Source: Paenibacillus lignilyticus (lineage in GTDB: Bacteria; Bacillota; Bacilli; Paenibacillales; Paenibacillaceae). Taken from it: a DNA stretch of 64,000 bases. Below the pieces are notes generated by a model. It did no database searches. It saw nothing but the letters and a program-made list of their open reading frames with translations, and was not told the origin of the DNA. Positions 9,301-18,052 of the stretch are shown one piece after another. Position 1 is the stretch's first letter. Every line of letters starts with the position of its first letter. Made by a program: the position numbers and the translations under genes. The DNA lies in assembly GCF_017942085.1 (NCBI RefSeq), contig NZ_JAGKSP010000002.1, positions 620,001 to 684,000 on the forward strand, written 5' to 3'.

Positions 9301-9948
9301 TTAGCACTTTCTCCTTCTATGCCTTCCACCAGTTGAGAAGATAGGGAACCTTGCAATCTCCGTCGTACGGATAATTTCACAATTTTCATTGCCGGAATTC
9401 GGGTTTGGCAGACAAACACCAAGTCCGCTCACGACAAGTGTGACGAAGTTAGGGCGTGCCTCCTCCAGAGAGAAAATTAAATAATCGGTGATATGCAGCT
9501 TGCCGTAACGAACGTCGCCATAGATGGCCCACCTTGGATTTCTCGGGTCTAGGGCACGTGCTGCTATTGTTGTATTATTTAATCTTAAACTGAGCTCAGC
9601 TACGAATGTACCTGGATTGAAGTCATAATCTACGTACAAATTGAGACCATGGTTATCAATCAACTCATTCGTTCCACAATAGTGTCCTACTGGACATCCC
9701 GTACAGACTAAGGAAGGCACGCTTAGCATTCCTCTCCCGATTCTGGCGCTTCGCATCGAGCCCGTGTTCGTTAATTTTCTTTCACCTTTCGTGCTGTACC
9801 CTAGTCCTCGGTTAGATCCATTGCAGATAATGGCTGGAACGCTTAGCGTCCCGTTTCCGATTCTCGCACGAACCATGGTTCCACGTCTGGTTGCTCTCTT
9901 TCCGCGATATCTAGGCAGCTTCCGACAAGCTTGACATGAACAGGACAT
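9301..9948 (-). CDS. Cys-rich protein with an internal repeat, unknown function
   Basis: A 215-aa protein starting at ATG 9948, with AAGGAG 9 nt upstream (a TTG at 9957 lies too close to this RBS). The N-terminal third is basic and Cys-rich (MSCSCQACRK) and carries two copies of a 20-residue unit: RARIGNGTLSVPAIICNG and RSARIGRGMLSVPSLVCTG. The rest is hydrophilic with several beta-like segments and further cysteines. No signal peptide or known domain was recognised. The basic Cys/Arg-rich ends (final GGRHRRRKC) recall spore-coat-type proteins, but that is only a guess. It sits in a patch of decayed accessory DNA. Confidence 0.55.
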   Translation of the reverse strand: MSCSCQACRKLPRYRGKRATRRGTMVRARIGNGTLSVPAIICNGSNRGLGYSTKGERKLTNTGSMRSARIGRGMLSVPSLVCTGCPVGHYCGTNELIDNHGLNLYVDYDFNPGTFVAELSLRLNNTTIAARALDPRNPRWAIYGDVRYGKLHITDYLIFSLEEARPNFVTLVVSGLGVCLPNPNSGNENCEIIRTTEIARFPIFSTGGRHRRRKC

Positions 9949-10226
9949 AACCGCCAACTCCTTCTGTGGCTACTCGTTTCCATTCAATTAATGCCGAAAA
10001 CATGAATTTGGCAAGGTATAAAGGTGGAACTATGATAGCTGGTACAGCAGTTTCGTGTCTCGATAACCGCTGTCCTCTAACATTAGGATATATAGTATCG
10101 ACAACCAGAAATAAAGCGGTTCCCATAAATAAAGCTTGGGTTGCCTCGCTCACTTCTTGCTATGACTTCTTCGACTTGCTGTCCTCCACGACGCTGTTAA
10201 TCGTGCTATCCAATTGCTCTGAGATA

Positions 10227-10245
10227 ATGTTCTTGTCACCCGACA
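10227..10245 (-). repeat. Recurring IS-end-like motif, copy 2
   Basis: ATGTTCTTGTCACCCGACA, preceded by GAGATA exactly as at the 21074 copy. It marks an insertion footprint or remnant without a transposase. Confidence 0.55.
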
Positions 10246-10313
10246 ACCATGCTCCGCTTTAAGCTTCGCTTCGCCCGAGATCGGAATCGTGACGATTTTA
10301 TGACTATGCATAA

Positions 10314-10343
10314 AAGAAACCAACTCCATTCCTGGGGTTGGTT
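10314..10343 (-). terminator. Terminator-like hairpin after the 10363 fragment
   Basis: AACCAAC (10318-10324) pairs with GTTGGTT (10337-10343). The minus strand continues TCTTTT. It lies 20 bp beyond the stop of the minus-strand fragment. Confidence 0.6.
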
Positions 10344-10362
10344 TATCCATGTAAGAAATGTT

Positions 10363-10671
10363 CTATTTGCCACCGACGCTTCGAATTTCGAGGACATTAG
10401 TCACTTGATTAAACCTCAGAGCGTATCTATCGCCGGTTCTAAAGCCAAATAAGGCAGCTGTTTGAGAACTGGTTTCAAATCCCGCACCTTCAACTTCACT
10501 AGAGATTAATTGTAATCTCAGCTTTTTTATTTTACCTGCCCTAGTGACGGTGAGTAACGTATTATCGGCCGGTAAGTTTAGCTCGGCGAACGTGTCGAAA
10601 GTGACGAACAACGCCGCTTCTTTGTGTTTCTGAACTAACGTGCCCGTTAGCGTAATGACAAGGTCTAAGCT
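10363..10671 (-). pseudogene. Unrecognised protein fragment without a start codon
   Basis: The frame is open for about 102 codons back to a TGA at 10672-10674, and the composition looks like real protein (LVITLTGTLVQKHKEAALF..., RTGDRYALRFNQVTN). There is no ATG or GTG at the N-terminus; the first usable start is a TTG at 10611 without a clear RBS. Its conserved-looking residues extend above that TTG, so it is probably the 3' end of a truncated gene. The family was not recognised. Confidence 0.4.
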
Positions 10672-10719
10672 TCACGCGCACCGATTGAGTACCGATGCGC
10701 GTTGGCTGCTTAGCTTTTT

Positions 10720-11175
10720 TCAGCTGTCTACTTGACAGGGGTCATCGACGACAGGCGCGGCGAAATCCATTATGAGGATCGGCTCCTCGAGCTGTCGCCT
10801 ACGGAATACGAGCTGCTCAAGTACCTCTACATGAACAGCCGCATCCGCTTTGAATGCTGTCCGTTCTGCAGTCTGAAGCAATCCTCGTGAGGTTAACCGT
10901 TTATCCCATGTCGCCGTAAAGGTCGCCAGGCTTGAGCCCTTGTCATCAATCGTATTGACTTTAACGATGCGGAGCTCTTCCTTTCCTTCGACGGGAACGG
11001 TATCGACGGCGATCATCACTTCGATCTGACGGCCTCCGCGGCCATCCGAACTATAGAACAAATCCCCGATGGAGCTGGCTGAGGCTGTTTTCTTGCCGTC
11101 TTTCCAAATATCGATATCCAACCGTGCATAGGGCTTATTTCCTTCATAGCGTAATTTAAAAGCAGCATGTTTCAA
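10720..11175 (-). pseudogene. Unrecognised truncated and frameshifted gene
   Basis: The first 110 codons look like real protein (KHAAFKLRYEGNKPYARLD, then RQIEVMIAVDTVPVEGKEE). The last 40 codons are only the antisense of the OmpR fragment. The start is a TTG without an RBS. Upstream, another frame reads ENKIVYESMD and then stops; one extra G would join it as ESMD-W-KHAAF, so a single-base frameshift is likely. The family is unknown. Confidence 0.4.
10729..10848 (+). pseudogene. Fragment of an OmpR-type response regulator DNA-binding domain
   Basis: About 40 codons on the plus strand read YLTGVIDDRRGEIHYEDR then LLELSPTEYELLKYLYMNSR. This matches the start and first helix of a winged-helix Trans_reg_C domain (the L-[ST]-P-T-E-[FY]-E-L-L signature). 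The recognition helix and receiver domain are missing, and the frame continues into unrelated sequence. It is an isolated piece, so a remnant left by recombination. Confidence 0.5.
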
Positions 11176-11285
11176 TCCATAGACTCATAGACGATTTTAT
11201 TTTCCTAAATGTTACAGTAATTCCAGCGTTATCGCGAACGTATTTTCAATTTTCAGGGGTCCTCATTTGACGGAACCGTTACATA

Positions 11286-11314
11286 GAAAAAAGGAAGCGC
11301 ATCTGCGCTTCCTT
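11286..11314 (-). terminator. Terminator of the SLH protein gene
   Basis: An 11-bp stem, AAGGAAGCGCA/TGCGCTTCCTT, with a two-base loop and a T-run on the minus strand. It lies about 20 bp past the stop at 11333. Confidence 0.9.
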
Positions 11315-11332
11315 CTCTCCTTGCCAAGCTGC

Positions 11333-14300
11333 TTATTCGGTTAACCCTAAATCCAAGCTCGCATTCAGCGCACGCAGGATGAGGACAACAGCCTCTTCGC
11401 GCGTTGCATTCGCATTCGGTGCAAAGGTATGTTCCCCTCTGCCTTTCACGACGCCTGCTTCAGTCAATGCATCAATCGCTTTAGCTGCCCAATGATTATT
11501 CAAATCGGTAAACGTGCTGGTATGAGTGGCTTTGCCAAAGTCGATGACCTTAGCAAGAATCGTTATCATTTCTGCACGGGTAATCTGCTGGTTCAGCTTA
11601 AAGGTGCCGTCGCCGTAGCCCTTAATGAAGCCCAAGGCTTCCAGTGCGCTGATCGCGCCATGTGCCCAGTGGTCGTCTTTCACATCTGTGAACGAGACCT
11701 TAGCCGATCCAGTCAGGCCAAACGCATTCGCAAGCATCGAAGCAAATTCGGCGCGCGTCACGTTCTTCTTCGGCAGGAACGAGCCGTCCGCGTAACCTTG
11801 GACAAACCCGGCTTTCGAAGCCAATTCGATGGACGAAGCGCTCCAAGAAGTAGACGGAACGTCGCTGAACGTAACGGACGTCGCATCGGCCTTTGCTTTG
11901 CCGATCCGATCTTTCACCGCCGCACCATCCACGGAAGCGTTCAATACAGGGGTTTCTGGCGTCGGCGTGACCGGTGTCGGATCCGTAACCGGATCCGTTA
12001 CTGGAGGCGACGGAGGCGTTACAATCGGGCCCGAACCGCCCGTATTAGCTTGCGTAACCGTAATCGTCAGGTATTCATTGAAACCCCAATAGTAAACGCG
12101 CAGCTTCGCCGTACCCGGCTTAACGGCGGTTACGAGACCATCGTTGCTGACGGTAACCACGTCCGGATTTTTCGATTCGAACATCGCGAGATCCGTCACA
12201 ACAGGTTCGCTTAGATCGCTCATCGTTGCCGTTGCCTTCAACTGTTGCGTTCCGCCGACCGTCATCGAATTCAAGTCAGGCGTAATTGTCAAGCCTGTAG
12301 CCACCGGCGTCGCATCCGAATACGTCGCGATTACCGGTATTCTGACTCCGATACCCTTGTATTGGCCAACGACGTTGGTTCCGCCTTTACGGTTCGTCCG
12401 CGTAATTTTGCCGTCCTCCGTAAGATCGGCAATCGTCGGCTCGCCGCTGAACCACGTCAGATCCGCATTGTTCAGTGTCTGAACGGTCGCGTCACTATAG
12501 ATGGCTTTGACCACCGGAACAACCGGCTGATCGTCGGCATCATCGAACACGTAATACGTTGGATCTGCGACAAGCGTCATGATTTTCGGCTTGATCGGGT
12601 TCTTCGTCACCGTCACGTCGAATGCGATCGTATGGCCGAAGTACTCCCCAGTCACCCGCGTCGTGCCCTCTTTCGTCCCAGCGACAAAACGAACATAAGG
12701 CTGCTCGTTGTAAACGGCGACGAGATCAGGATCATCGATCTGCCAATCGACGAACCCGGATAGAGGGTCGGTATACGATTGCCCGTCTTTATCCGTATAC
12801 GTTTCATTCAAGCCGACGAGCGAGGAACCTTGCGGATGAACGTCGACAGAATAGACGCCAGCCGCTTCGTCCGCATCGGCTGCGATGCCTTCCAGGTCGA
12901 CAACCTCGAAGTGAAGCGTACGCTTATAGGTCACGCCGTAACGCTCGTACGTGAACACAGCATCCGTCTCCCCGGTTCCTACGGCCTCAAAGCCGTTGTC
13001 CGTGTTGACGTTCACGACGCCCGGCTGCGAGAATGTCCACGCTCCGTCTTCCACCGGGTAGGTATCACCCGTCGTATCCAAAGCGAATGGCTTCAACTCG
13101 TATGGCGATTGTCCGTTGTACAATCTGAAGGACGCGCCGTCAAAGTTCCACGAATAGTCGGAAGTCCGGAAGCCGATGTCGAGCACGTCGGGCTGATCCG
13201 GCTGCTCGCTAACGGACACGTTCACGATCGTCGGCGTAAAATCGCCGTATCCGACGGTAAGTGTCGTTCTGCCAAACTTCTGATAGCCCGGATCTGGATT
13301 AACGTCACCCGTCGATTTTCCGAGGATGCTGACTGCGCCGTTATCCTTCACCACGTCGGCAATTTCGGTATCATAGACCGACCATGCTGCTTGGTCACTC
13401 ACGTCCTCCGTCGTGCCGTCACTCTTGACAGCGAGCAGCTGGACGGGGAATTTAGCCCCTTTCTGCACCAAAATCTTTGTGGTCGACAGAAGCAGCGCGT
13501 CAACCGTCGGTTCCGCTGCCGCGCCTTCGTCTGCCACTCTGACGTTGGAGGAGTAGTCGCCTTCCTTAACGGTGACGCGAACTGCAATGACTGCGCCGTC
13601 CAGTACCAGATGCACGCGGGTAGAGCCCGGAGCCACCGGCGTCAAGACGCCGTCCTTAACCGTAACCACGCCGGCATCCTGCGTCGACCACTTGCCTTGC
13701 GCGGTTACGTCCGCACTCGTGCCGTCACTGTAGTCAGCCTGCACGGTAACCGGGCGAGGGCCAGCCGTAACATCCAGCGTTATTTTCGGATCACTTACAG
13801 TAATACCGGTAATCTGCTTCGGTGTCTCTGCAACCGGCGGCAATCCCTCGGAAGCAGCAACCTCAATCGTGACCGATTGCTTCTGTCCGCCGTACGACAC
13901 CTCGATAGCTGCCGTTCCTTTACCGACAGCTGTGATCTCTCCCTTGCGGTTAACGGAGACCACCTGCAGGTTGGCCGAGCGATAGACAGCTGCCTGTGTT
14001 TTATTCAGCGTCTCGCCGCCGGACATGACCGCTTCGACTGACAACGCTTCATGCTTGCCGAGCTGCAAGTTCAGCGAATCTGGCGTAACGGAAAGGGAGA
14101 CCGCCGTCTTCGGATCTGCTTGCTTCACGATAACAGGTATAATGGCAACTTCATTATTGTAGATCGCGCCGAGAACGGCCGAGCCGACGGATTCAGCAAC
14201 GATCGTACCGTTGTCGCTGTGGTACGCTACCGATGCATCGGAAGCGAGCCAATCGCTGTCGGCGATTTTTGACGTGACGTCTTCAACTGTGCCGTCATTG

Positions 14301-15751
14301 TAAATGGCTTTGATGATCGGCGGCTGAACAGGTTTGCCATCCTTAATTTCCACGAAGGTCGGCTCAGCTACCAAATTCAGCACCTTGTTTGCAGCAGCGG
14401 CCTTCGTCACCGTCACGTTGAACGTGAACGGTTCGAGCGCTAAATAATGGCCTGTAATGGTCGTCGTGCCTTCCTTGCCGCCTGCAAAGATACGGCCGGA
14501 GTCGTTGATGGACACGATGGATTTATCCGCGACAGTCCATTCGATATCGCCCGTGACGTCATCTTCGTTATAGTTTTGGCCAGTCCGAGGATCCTCGGAG
14601 TAAACGCCCATGATCGTAATTTCCTGATAGCTCCGCGGCGGGAGTGAAATAGGCGTGTCCAGCTCCAGCTGCGCCATCATGTCCGGCGTATAGCGCTCCA
14701 GCTTGAACGGTCCGCCGACGAACACCTGCACGGCATTGACAAGCAGGCCGTCGTCATAGCCTTCTTCGCCTTCCGTGCCGGACGGCGCCGTATACTTATA
14801 TTCGAAGTAAATATAGGCCATGCCTTTGCCGACCGGCGTAATGACGCCGTTCTGGTCGACAGTGGCTATGGATTCATTAGACGAATACCATTTGCCAAGA
14901 TTCGTCACCTCGTAAAGATCCTGATCGGGATATTCCAGGTCCGCATAGATTTTATGTGGCGCGTCGGTCTCCATGATCTTCAGTACGCTTTCCGACATCA
15001 TAAGACCGAACAACTGAAACGGAATCGGATCCTTCTGAACGGTGACCGCGATCGACAGTGTCGGCATGCTGCCGTATTTTACACGGATGAACGTCGAAGC
15101 CCCGCCCTTGATGCCCTTGATCATGCCGTGCGAAACGGTCGCAACCGCGGCATCGTCCGTGCTCCAGACGGCATCGGCCGTAATATCCCGCGTCGACCCG
15201 TCCGTGAACGTCCCATGCAGATGAAGCGGATAGTTCGTATCCGCCTCGACGAACACGTTCAGCGTGGACAGCAGGTATGTGACAAGCGTCGGCTCCGAAG
15301 GCTCTGCCGCTTCCGGCGCTCCGGCGCCTGCGGTGATCGTAACAGGAACGTTGACGACGGCGTCGCCGAGATTGAGGCGCACTTCCGTCGTTCCGGCCGC
15401 TTTGGCCGTAATGACGCCCCGGTCGACGACGGCGACGGCTGGATTCATGGACATCCAAGCGCCTTGCGTCGTCACGTCTTTCGCCGAACCGTCCTTATAC
15501 TTCGCTTCGACCGTCACCGGATGGCTTCCCTCCGACAAGGCGAAGGCAACCTTCGACTCGCTTGGCGTCAGCGTGTCGAACTGCGCGGACGCGGCATCCT
15601 GAACGGCCGGTTGTTCATGCGCGGTTCCCGGCTCGACGCCGATACTCGTGCTTGGCGAGGCAAAAGCCATGCTGCCGAACAACGAACCAATGAGTACTGT
15701 TAATACGAGCGATAATGATAGAGCTTGTCTGACAACCTTCCGATGATGCAT
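11333..15751 (-). CDS. S-layer-anchored surface protein with Big2-like Ig repeats and three SLH domains
   Basis: A 1472-aa secreted protein. The signal peptide covers about residues 1-31 (VLIGSLFGSMAFA). It is followed by roughly a dozen bacterial Ig-like group 2 modules, each about 85-100 residues, recognisable by the recurring pattern DVT..A.W.S.D..VA.V..G.ITA...G.T.V. A Pro/Thr linker (about 1265-1290, SPPVTDPVTDPTP) leads to three SLH domains in the last 180 residues (FSDVPST.W, FTDVKDDHWA, FTDLNNHWAA). SLH triplets bind pyruvylated secondary cell-wall polymer and fix the protein to the S-layer or wall. The role is probably adhesive or structural, as no enzymatic domain is seen. The ATG at 15751 has AGGAGGA 6 nt upstream. 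It is monocistronic, with its own terminator. Confidence 0.92.
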   Translation of the reverse strand: MHHRKVVRQALSLSLVLTVLIGSLFGSMAFASPSTSIGVEPGTAHEQPAVQDAASAQFDTLTPSESKVAFALSEGSHPVTVEAKYKDGSAKDVTTQGAWMSMNPAVAVVDRGVITAKAAGTTEVRLNLGDAVVNVPVTITAGAGAPEAAEPSEPTLVTYLLSTLNVFVEADTNYPLHLHGTFTDGSTRDITADAVWSTDDAAVATVSHGMIKGIKGGASTFIRVKYGSMPTLSIAVTVQKDPIPFQLFGLMMSESVLKIMETDAPHKIYADLEYPDQDLYEVTNLGKWYSSNESIATVDQNGVITPVGKGMAYIYFEYKYTAPSGTEGEEGYDDGLLVNAVQVFVGGPFKLERYTPDMMAQLELDTPISLPPRSYQEITIMGVYSEDPRTGQNYNEDDVTGDIEWTVADKSIVSINDSGRIFAGGKEGTTTITGHYLALEPFTFNVTVTKAAAANKVLNLVAEPTFVEIKDGKPVQPPIIKAIYNDGTVEDVTSKIADSDWLASDASVAYHSDNGTIVAESVGSAVLGAIYNNEVAIIPVIVKQADPKTAVSLSVTPDSLNLQLGKHEALSVEAVMSGGETLNKTQAAVYRSANLQVVSVNRKGEITAVGKGTAAIEVSYGGQKQSVTIEVAASEGLPPVAETPKQITGITVSDPKITLDVTAGPRPVTVQADYSDGTSADVTAQGKWSTQDAGVVTVKDGVLTPVAPGSTRVHLVLDGAVIAVRVTVKEGDYSSNVRVADEGAAAEPTVDALLLSTTKILVQKGAKFPVQLLAVKSDGTTEDVSDQAAWSVYDTEIADVVKDNGAVSILGKSTGDVNPDPGYQKFGRTTLTVGYGDFTPTIVNVSVSEQPDQPDVLDIGFRTSDYSWNFDGASFRLYNGQSPYELKPFALDTTGDTYPVEDGAWTFSQPGVVNVNTDNGFEAVGTGETDAVFTYERYGVTYKRTLHFEVVDLEGIAADADEAAGVYSVDVHPQGSSLVGLNETYTDKDGQSYTDPLSGFVDWQIDDPDLVAVYNEQPYVRFVAGTKEGTTRVTGEYFGHTIAFDVTVTKNPIKPKIMTLVADPTYYVFDDADDQPVVPVVKAIYSDATVQTLNNADLTWFSGEPTIADLTEDGKITRTNRKGGTNVVGQYKGIGVRIPVIATYSDATPVATGLTITPDLNSMTVGGTQQLKATATMSDLSEPVVTDLAMFESKNPDVVTVSNDGLVTAVKPGTAKLRVYYWGFNEYLTITVTQANTGGSGPIVTPPSPPVTDPVTDPTPVTPTPETPVLNASVDGAAVKDRIGKAKADATSVTFSDVPSTSWSASSIELASKAGFVQGYADGSFLPKKNVTRAEFASMLANAFGLTGSAKVSFTDVKDDHWAHGAISALEALGFIKGYGDGTFKLNQQITRAEMITILAKVIDFGKATHTSTFTDLNNHWAAKAIDALTEAGVVKGRGEHTFAPNANATREEAVVLILRALNASLDLGLTE

Positions 15752-16065
15752 GACTTTCCTCCTAAATCAATTTTATATGTAACCCTTTTCAAAGAAAGGT
15801 TCATATACAACTAAAAAGTTGTTATTCTATCTATTAGTAGATAGATTTATTAAATGAAACAAGACATAAAACTTAATTTTCTGATATATTGTCAGGTACA
15901 TAATACTCGAACATTTTCCATTTATCAATCATTTCTTTGCTAAAACTTATCATTTAACTGCCATAGAACTAGTTTTTACGCTCCTTTTAGGTATTTCGAT
16001 GCAATGTTGTGTAATAATTTATCACATATTGACGTTAGGTTATTTACCTGCGCCGATAAACAGAA
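15752..16065. other. AT-rich region upstream of the SLH gene
   Basis: About 310 bp of unusually AT-rich non-coding DNA. It should hold the promoter of the SLH gene on the minus strand and a long leader. No clear consensus promoter or gene was identified. Confidence 0.4.
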
Positions 16066-16095
16066 AAGAGGCAAAGGGGAATCCCCTTGCCTCTT
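16064..16095 (-). terminator. Terminator-like hairpin
   Basis: AAGAGGCAAAGGGGA pairs with its near-perfect complement (16082-16095). The minus strand continues TTTTCTG. An IS-end-like motif follows 26 bp away, as in the 9.2 and 21.05 kb modules. Confidence 0.6.
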
Positions 16096-16120
16096 ACGTA
16101 TTACTTTCCAGCTCTAAATA

Positions 16121-16139
16121 ATGTTCTTGTCAACCGACA
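16121..16139 (-). repeat. Recurring IS-end-like motif, copy 3
   Basis: ATGTTCTTGTCAACCGACA, one base different from the copies at 9259, 10227 and 21074. It lies between the SLH gene and the truncated FGE gene. Confidence 0.55.
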
Positions 16140-16231
16140 TGACTTCACCACTTGGCAAGAACGTGCGTTCGATCCTCTGTGATGAAAAGCGGCTTCTTAA
16201 GCCATGTGCCTAGACTAGACGGGCGCACGGT

Positions 16232-16465
16232 TCAATGCGCGTTGCGCACGCAACGGAAGCCCATGTTGCCGGCCGTGCTGTCCGGCGTGTTAGAGCTTCT
16301 TGCCGCAACCCTGTACCGGTTGCAGTAGGAGCGATGACAAAGGTAGGAGCCGCCTTTCATTACTTTGCTAATCCCTTTGGAAGGTCCTCGCGGGTTGACG
16401 CAGCTTTCCCCCGACGCGTTGCCATTGACGTGAGAGCTGCCGAACCATTCCGAGCAAAACTCCCA
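16232..16465 (-). pseudogene. 3' remnant of a formylglycine-generating enzyme (FGE/SUMF1) gene
   Basis: About 78 codons read VWEFCSEWF...NPRGPSKGISKVMKGG, then SYLCHRSYCNRYRVAARS, then NTPDSTAGNMGFRC. This is the C-terminal core of the FGE-sulfatase fold. Both active-site cysteines of the C-H-R-S-Y-C motif are kept (Cys336/Cys341 in human FGE). FGE converts a sulfatase cysteine or serine to formylglycine. The first 200 or more residues are missing: homology stops just before VWEF, where an IS110 transposase remnant starts on the other strand. No sulfatase gene is in the window. The fragment cannot make a working enzyme. Confidence 0.8.
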
Positions 16466-16469
16466 TACG

Positions 16470-16769
16470 ATGAGTTTGGTCATGAATAATCCGGAATTTC
16501 AAGCGATGCACGCACATAATGTGCAGGTGAAGAAGATGAAGAAAATGAGGTCCATTATGAAACTGTTTGGTAAATTAGCACGCATACTCGTTGGCATGGC
16601 TCGCAGCCGTGAAGCGTACAATCCTCAAAAAAACGATGCCACTACAGCTAGCTGCTTAAGCACATCCAACCGTTTCGTCGTACGAATTTTGGCTTATTCG
16701 CGGGATTTCAAAAGAAAGCACGGAGTACCGGATGCAGTTGAACCAAAGGGCACCGACCCGTACCGTTAG
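16470..16769 (+). pseudogene. 3' remnant of an IS110-family transposase
   Basis: The frame reads NNPEFQAMHAHNVQVKKMKK, then MRSIMKLFGKLARILVGMAR, then SREAYNPQKN. This matches the C-terminal tail of IS110-type DEDD transposases. Upstream it breaks abruptly at the FGE remnant. The last 40 codons look non-coding. The sequence after it, to about 16905, is probably the non-coding right flank of the former element. Confidence 0.65.
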
Positions 16770-17287
16770 CAAGACCGGCCTCCACCCCTTGGAAAGGCGT
16801 AACGAAGGAATGAGAGGGCATAGACCCGTTGAGACATGGGAGTGAAAACCTCCAGGGGCGGCGTGGAGAATGCGTGCAGTATATGGAAGGATATGGGGTT
16901 GCAATCTCCCCCCTTTATTTCCTCACGCCTTCATGTTGTCCGGCTCTACTACAAGGTCCCTCTTAACCCGGCCTCCGACTGTTCTTCCGAAACCGCTTCT
17001 TTCGCATTTAGTCTACTGATAAATGCTCCAAAATTCATCCACATGAACGATAATGTTTGGATTTCAGGATTTGAAGTGACCACTTTGCCTTGTGAATTTC
17101 ATTTTCTGAAATAGATGTGAAACGTAAAAAGGACAGTTTTTCTACTGCCCTGGACAATACTTCTGATTTATTGTGTCAAAACCTATAAAATGCGCGTAAA
17201 CATGCACGGTTTGACGGGGATTCCGGGGGACTAATCCCCCGTCTTACCCTACTCGAATTAAGGCGGATGCAGGTGCCGGCAATTCCG
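16770..17287. other. Flank of the IS110 remnant; no gene seen
   Basis: 16770-16905 is purine-rich sequence continuous with the transposase remnant. The rest to 17287 has only short frames without RBS. A GGGGGA-CTAA-TCCCCC hairpin lies near 17225-17240, downstream of the VOC gene, but without a T-run. Confidence 0.35.
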
Positions 17288-18010
17288 TCACACATCGGTC
17301 TGGCACACGATAAACTCGTTGCCGTCGGTATCGCCGAAAACGAAGCAGCGGACGCCCATCCGGGTTTCCATGCCGCGGGCGACGGTCGCTCCCTTGGCTT
17401 GCACATGAGCCAGAGCCGCATCCAGGTCAAAGGTCTCGATAATGCCGACAGGCTTGCCGGATTCGCAAAGCCGCTTGTCGTCGAAGAGCAGGTGCGCGCC
17501 CTTCTCTAGCCGGATGCAGTGGAGCTCGGGGAATCTGGAATCCGGCTCAGCGCTTCGCGCGAAAAATGTTTCGTACCATTCCACGGTTTCATTCAACGTA
17601 TCGGTATGGATCAGCACATGACCGATCTTCGACAGAAGCGCATGCGCCGGCTTCGATTTGGCCGATTCCGTCAGCCGGTGCGCCTGGCAAATGAGTTTCG
17701 AATTGACGGTAAAGACGGAGATATACTCGTCGCTGAACACGTCGGTCAATGTGTCGTACCGCTGACCGGCGCAGAAATCGTAAGCGGAGGCGATATCCTT
17801 CGTATCGAACATGATGGTGGACGGAGACCCCCAGGCATTGCTGTCGAGGATGACCTCCGTACCGTCGAAGTCGAAGATGTATATGCCGTCTTCATGTTCT
17901 CTCGGGATAATATGCCGTTCAAGCAAATTGGCGTACCATTCGGTTGCCAGCTTCAGATCGCGAACCGGCACGAACACGGACGGCACGCGAGGCGAGATCG
18001 GGTGAGACAT
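17288..18010 (-). CDS. Tandem VOC-domain (glyoxalase/bleomycin resistance-like) protein
   Basis: A 240-aa cytoplasmic protein built of two vicinal-oxygen-chelate domains. Domain 1 covers about residues 8-115 (SVFVPVRDLKLATEWYANLL ... YIFDFDGTEVIL); domain 2 covers about 125-238 (KIGHVLIHTDTLNETVEWYE ... FGDTDGNEFIVCQ). Such proteins use a divalent metal to act on or bind small molecules; the substrate cannot be read from the sequence. The ATG at 18010 has AGGAGGA 8 nt upstream. It follows the sigma factor gene by 43 bp and is probably co-transcribed with it. Confidence 0.85.
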   Translation of the reverse strand: MSHPISPRVPSVFVPVRDLKLATEWYANLLERHIIPREHEDGIYIFDFDGTEVILDSNAWGSPSTIMFDTKDIASAYDFCAGQRYDTLTDVFSDEYISVFTVNSKLICQAHRLTESAKSKPAHALLSKIGHVLIHTDTLNETVEWYETFFARSAEPDSRFPELHCIRLEKGAHLLFDDKRLCESGKPVGIIETFDLDAALAHVQAKGATVARGMETRMGVRCFVFGDTDGNEFIVCQTDV

Positions 18011-18052
18011 GTTGAACTTCCTCCTTCAATTGGGATATTGGGATTTTTGTCA

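Larger units (their letters stand above)
9949..10362. other. No confident gene; accessory filler
   Basis: Short open frames exist on both strands (80, 98 and 66 codons), but none has a clear RBS plus recognisable protein and they overlap each other. The region holds copy 2 of the IS-end-like motif (10227-10245) and a terminator hairpin (10318-10343). Confidence 0.4.

Noticed and set aside
9911..10262. 80-aa minus and 98-aa plus frames
   Set aside because: They overlap each other, have no convincing RBS or family, and cross an IS-end motif.
12779..14041. 420-aa plus-strand frame inside the SLH gene
   Set aside because: Arg/His/Asn-rich composition without domains; it is the antisense shadow of the Big2 repeats.
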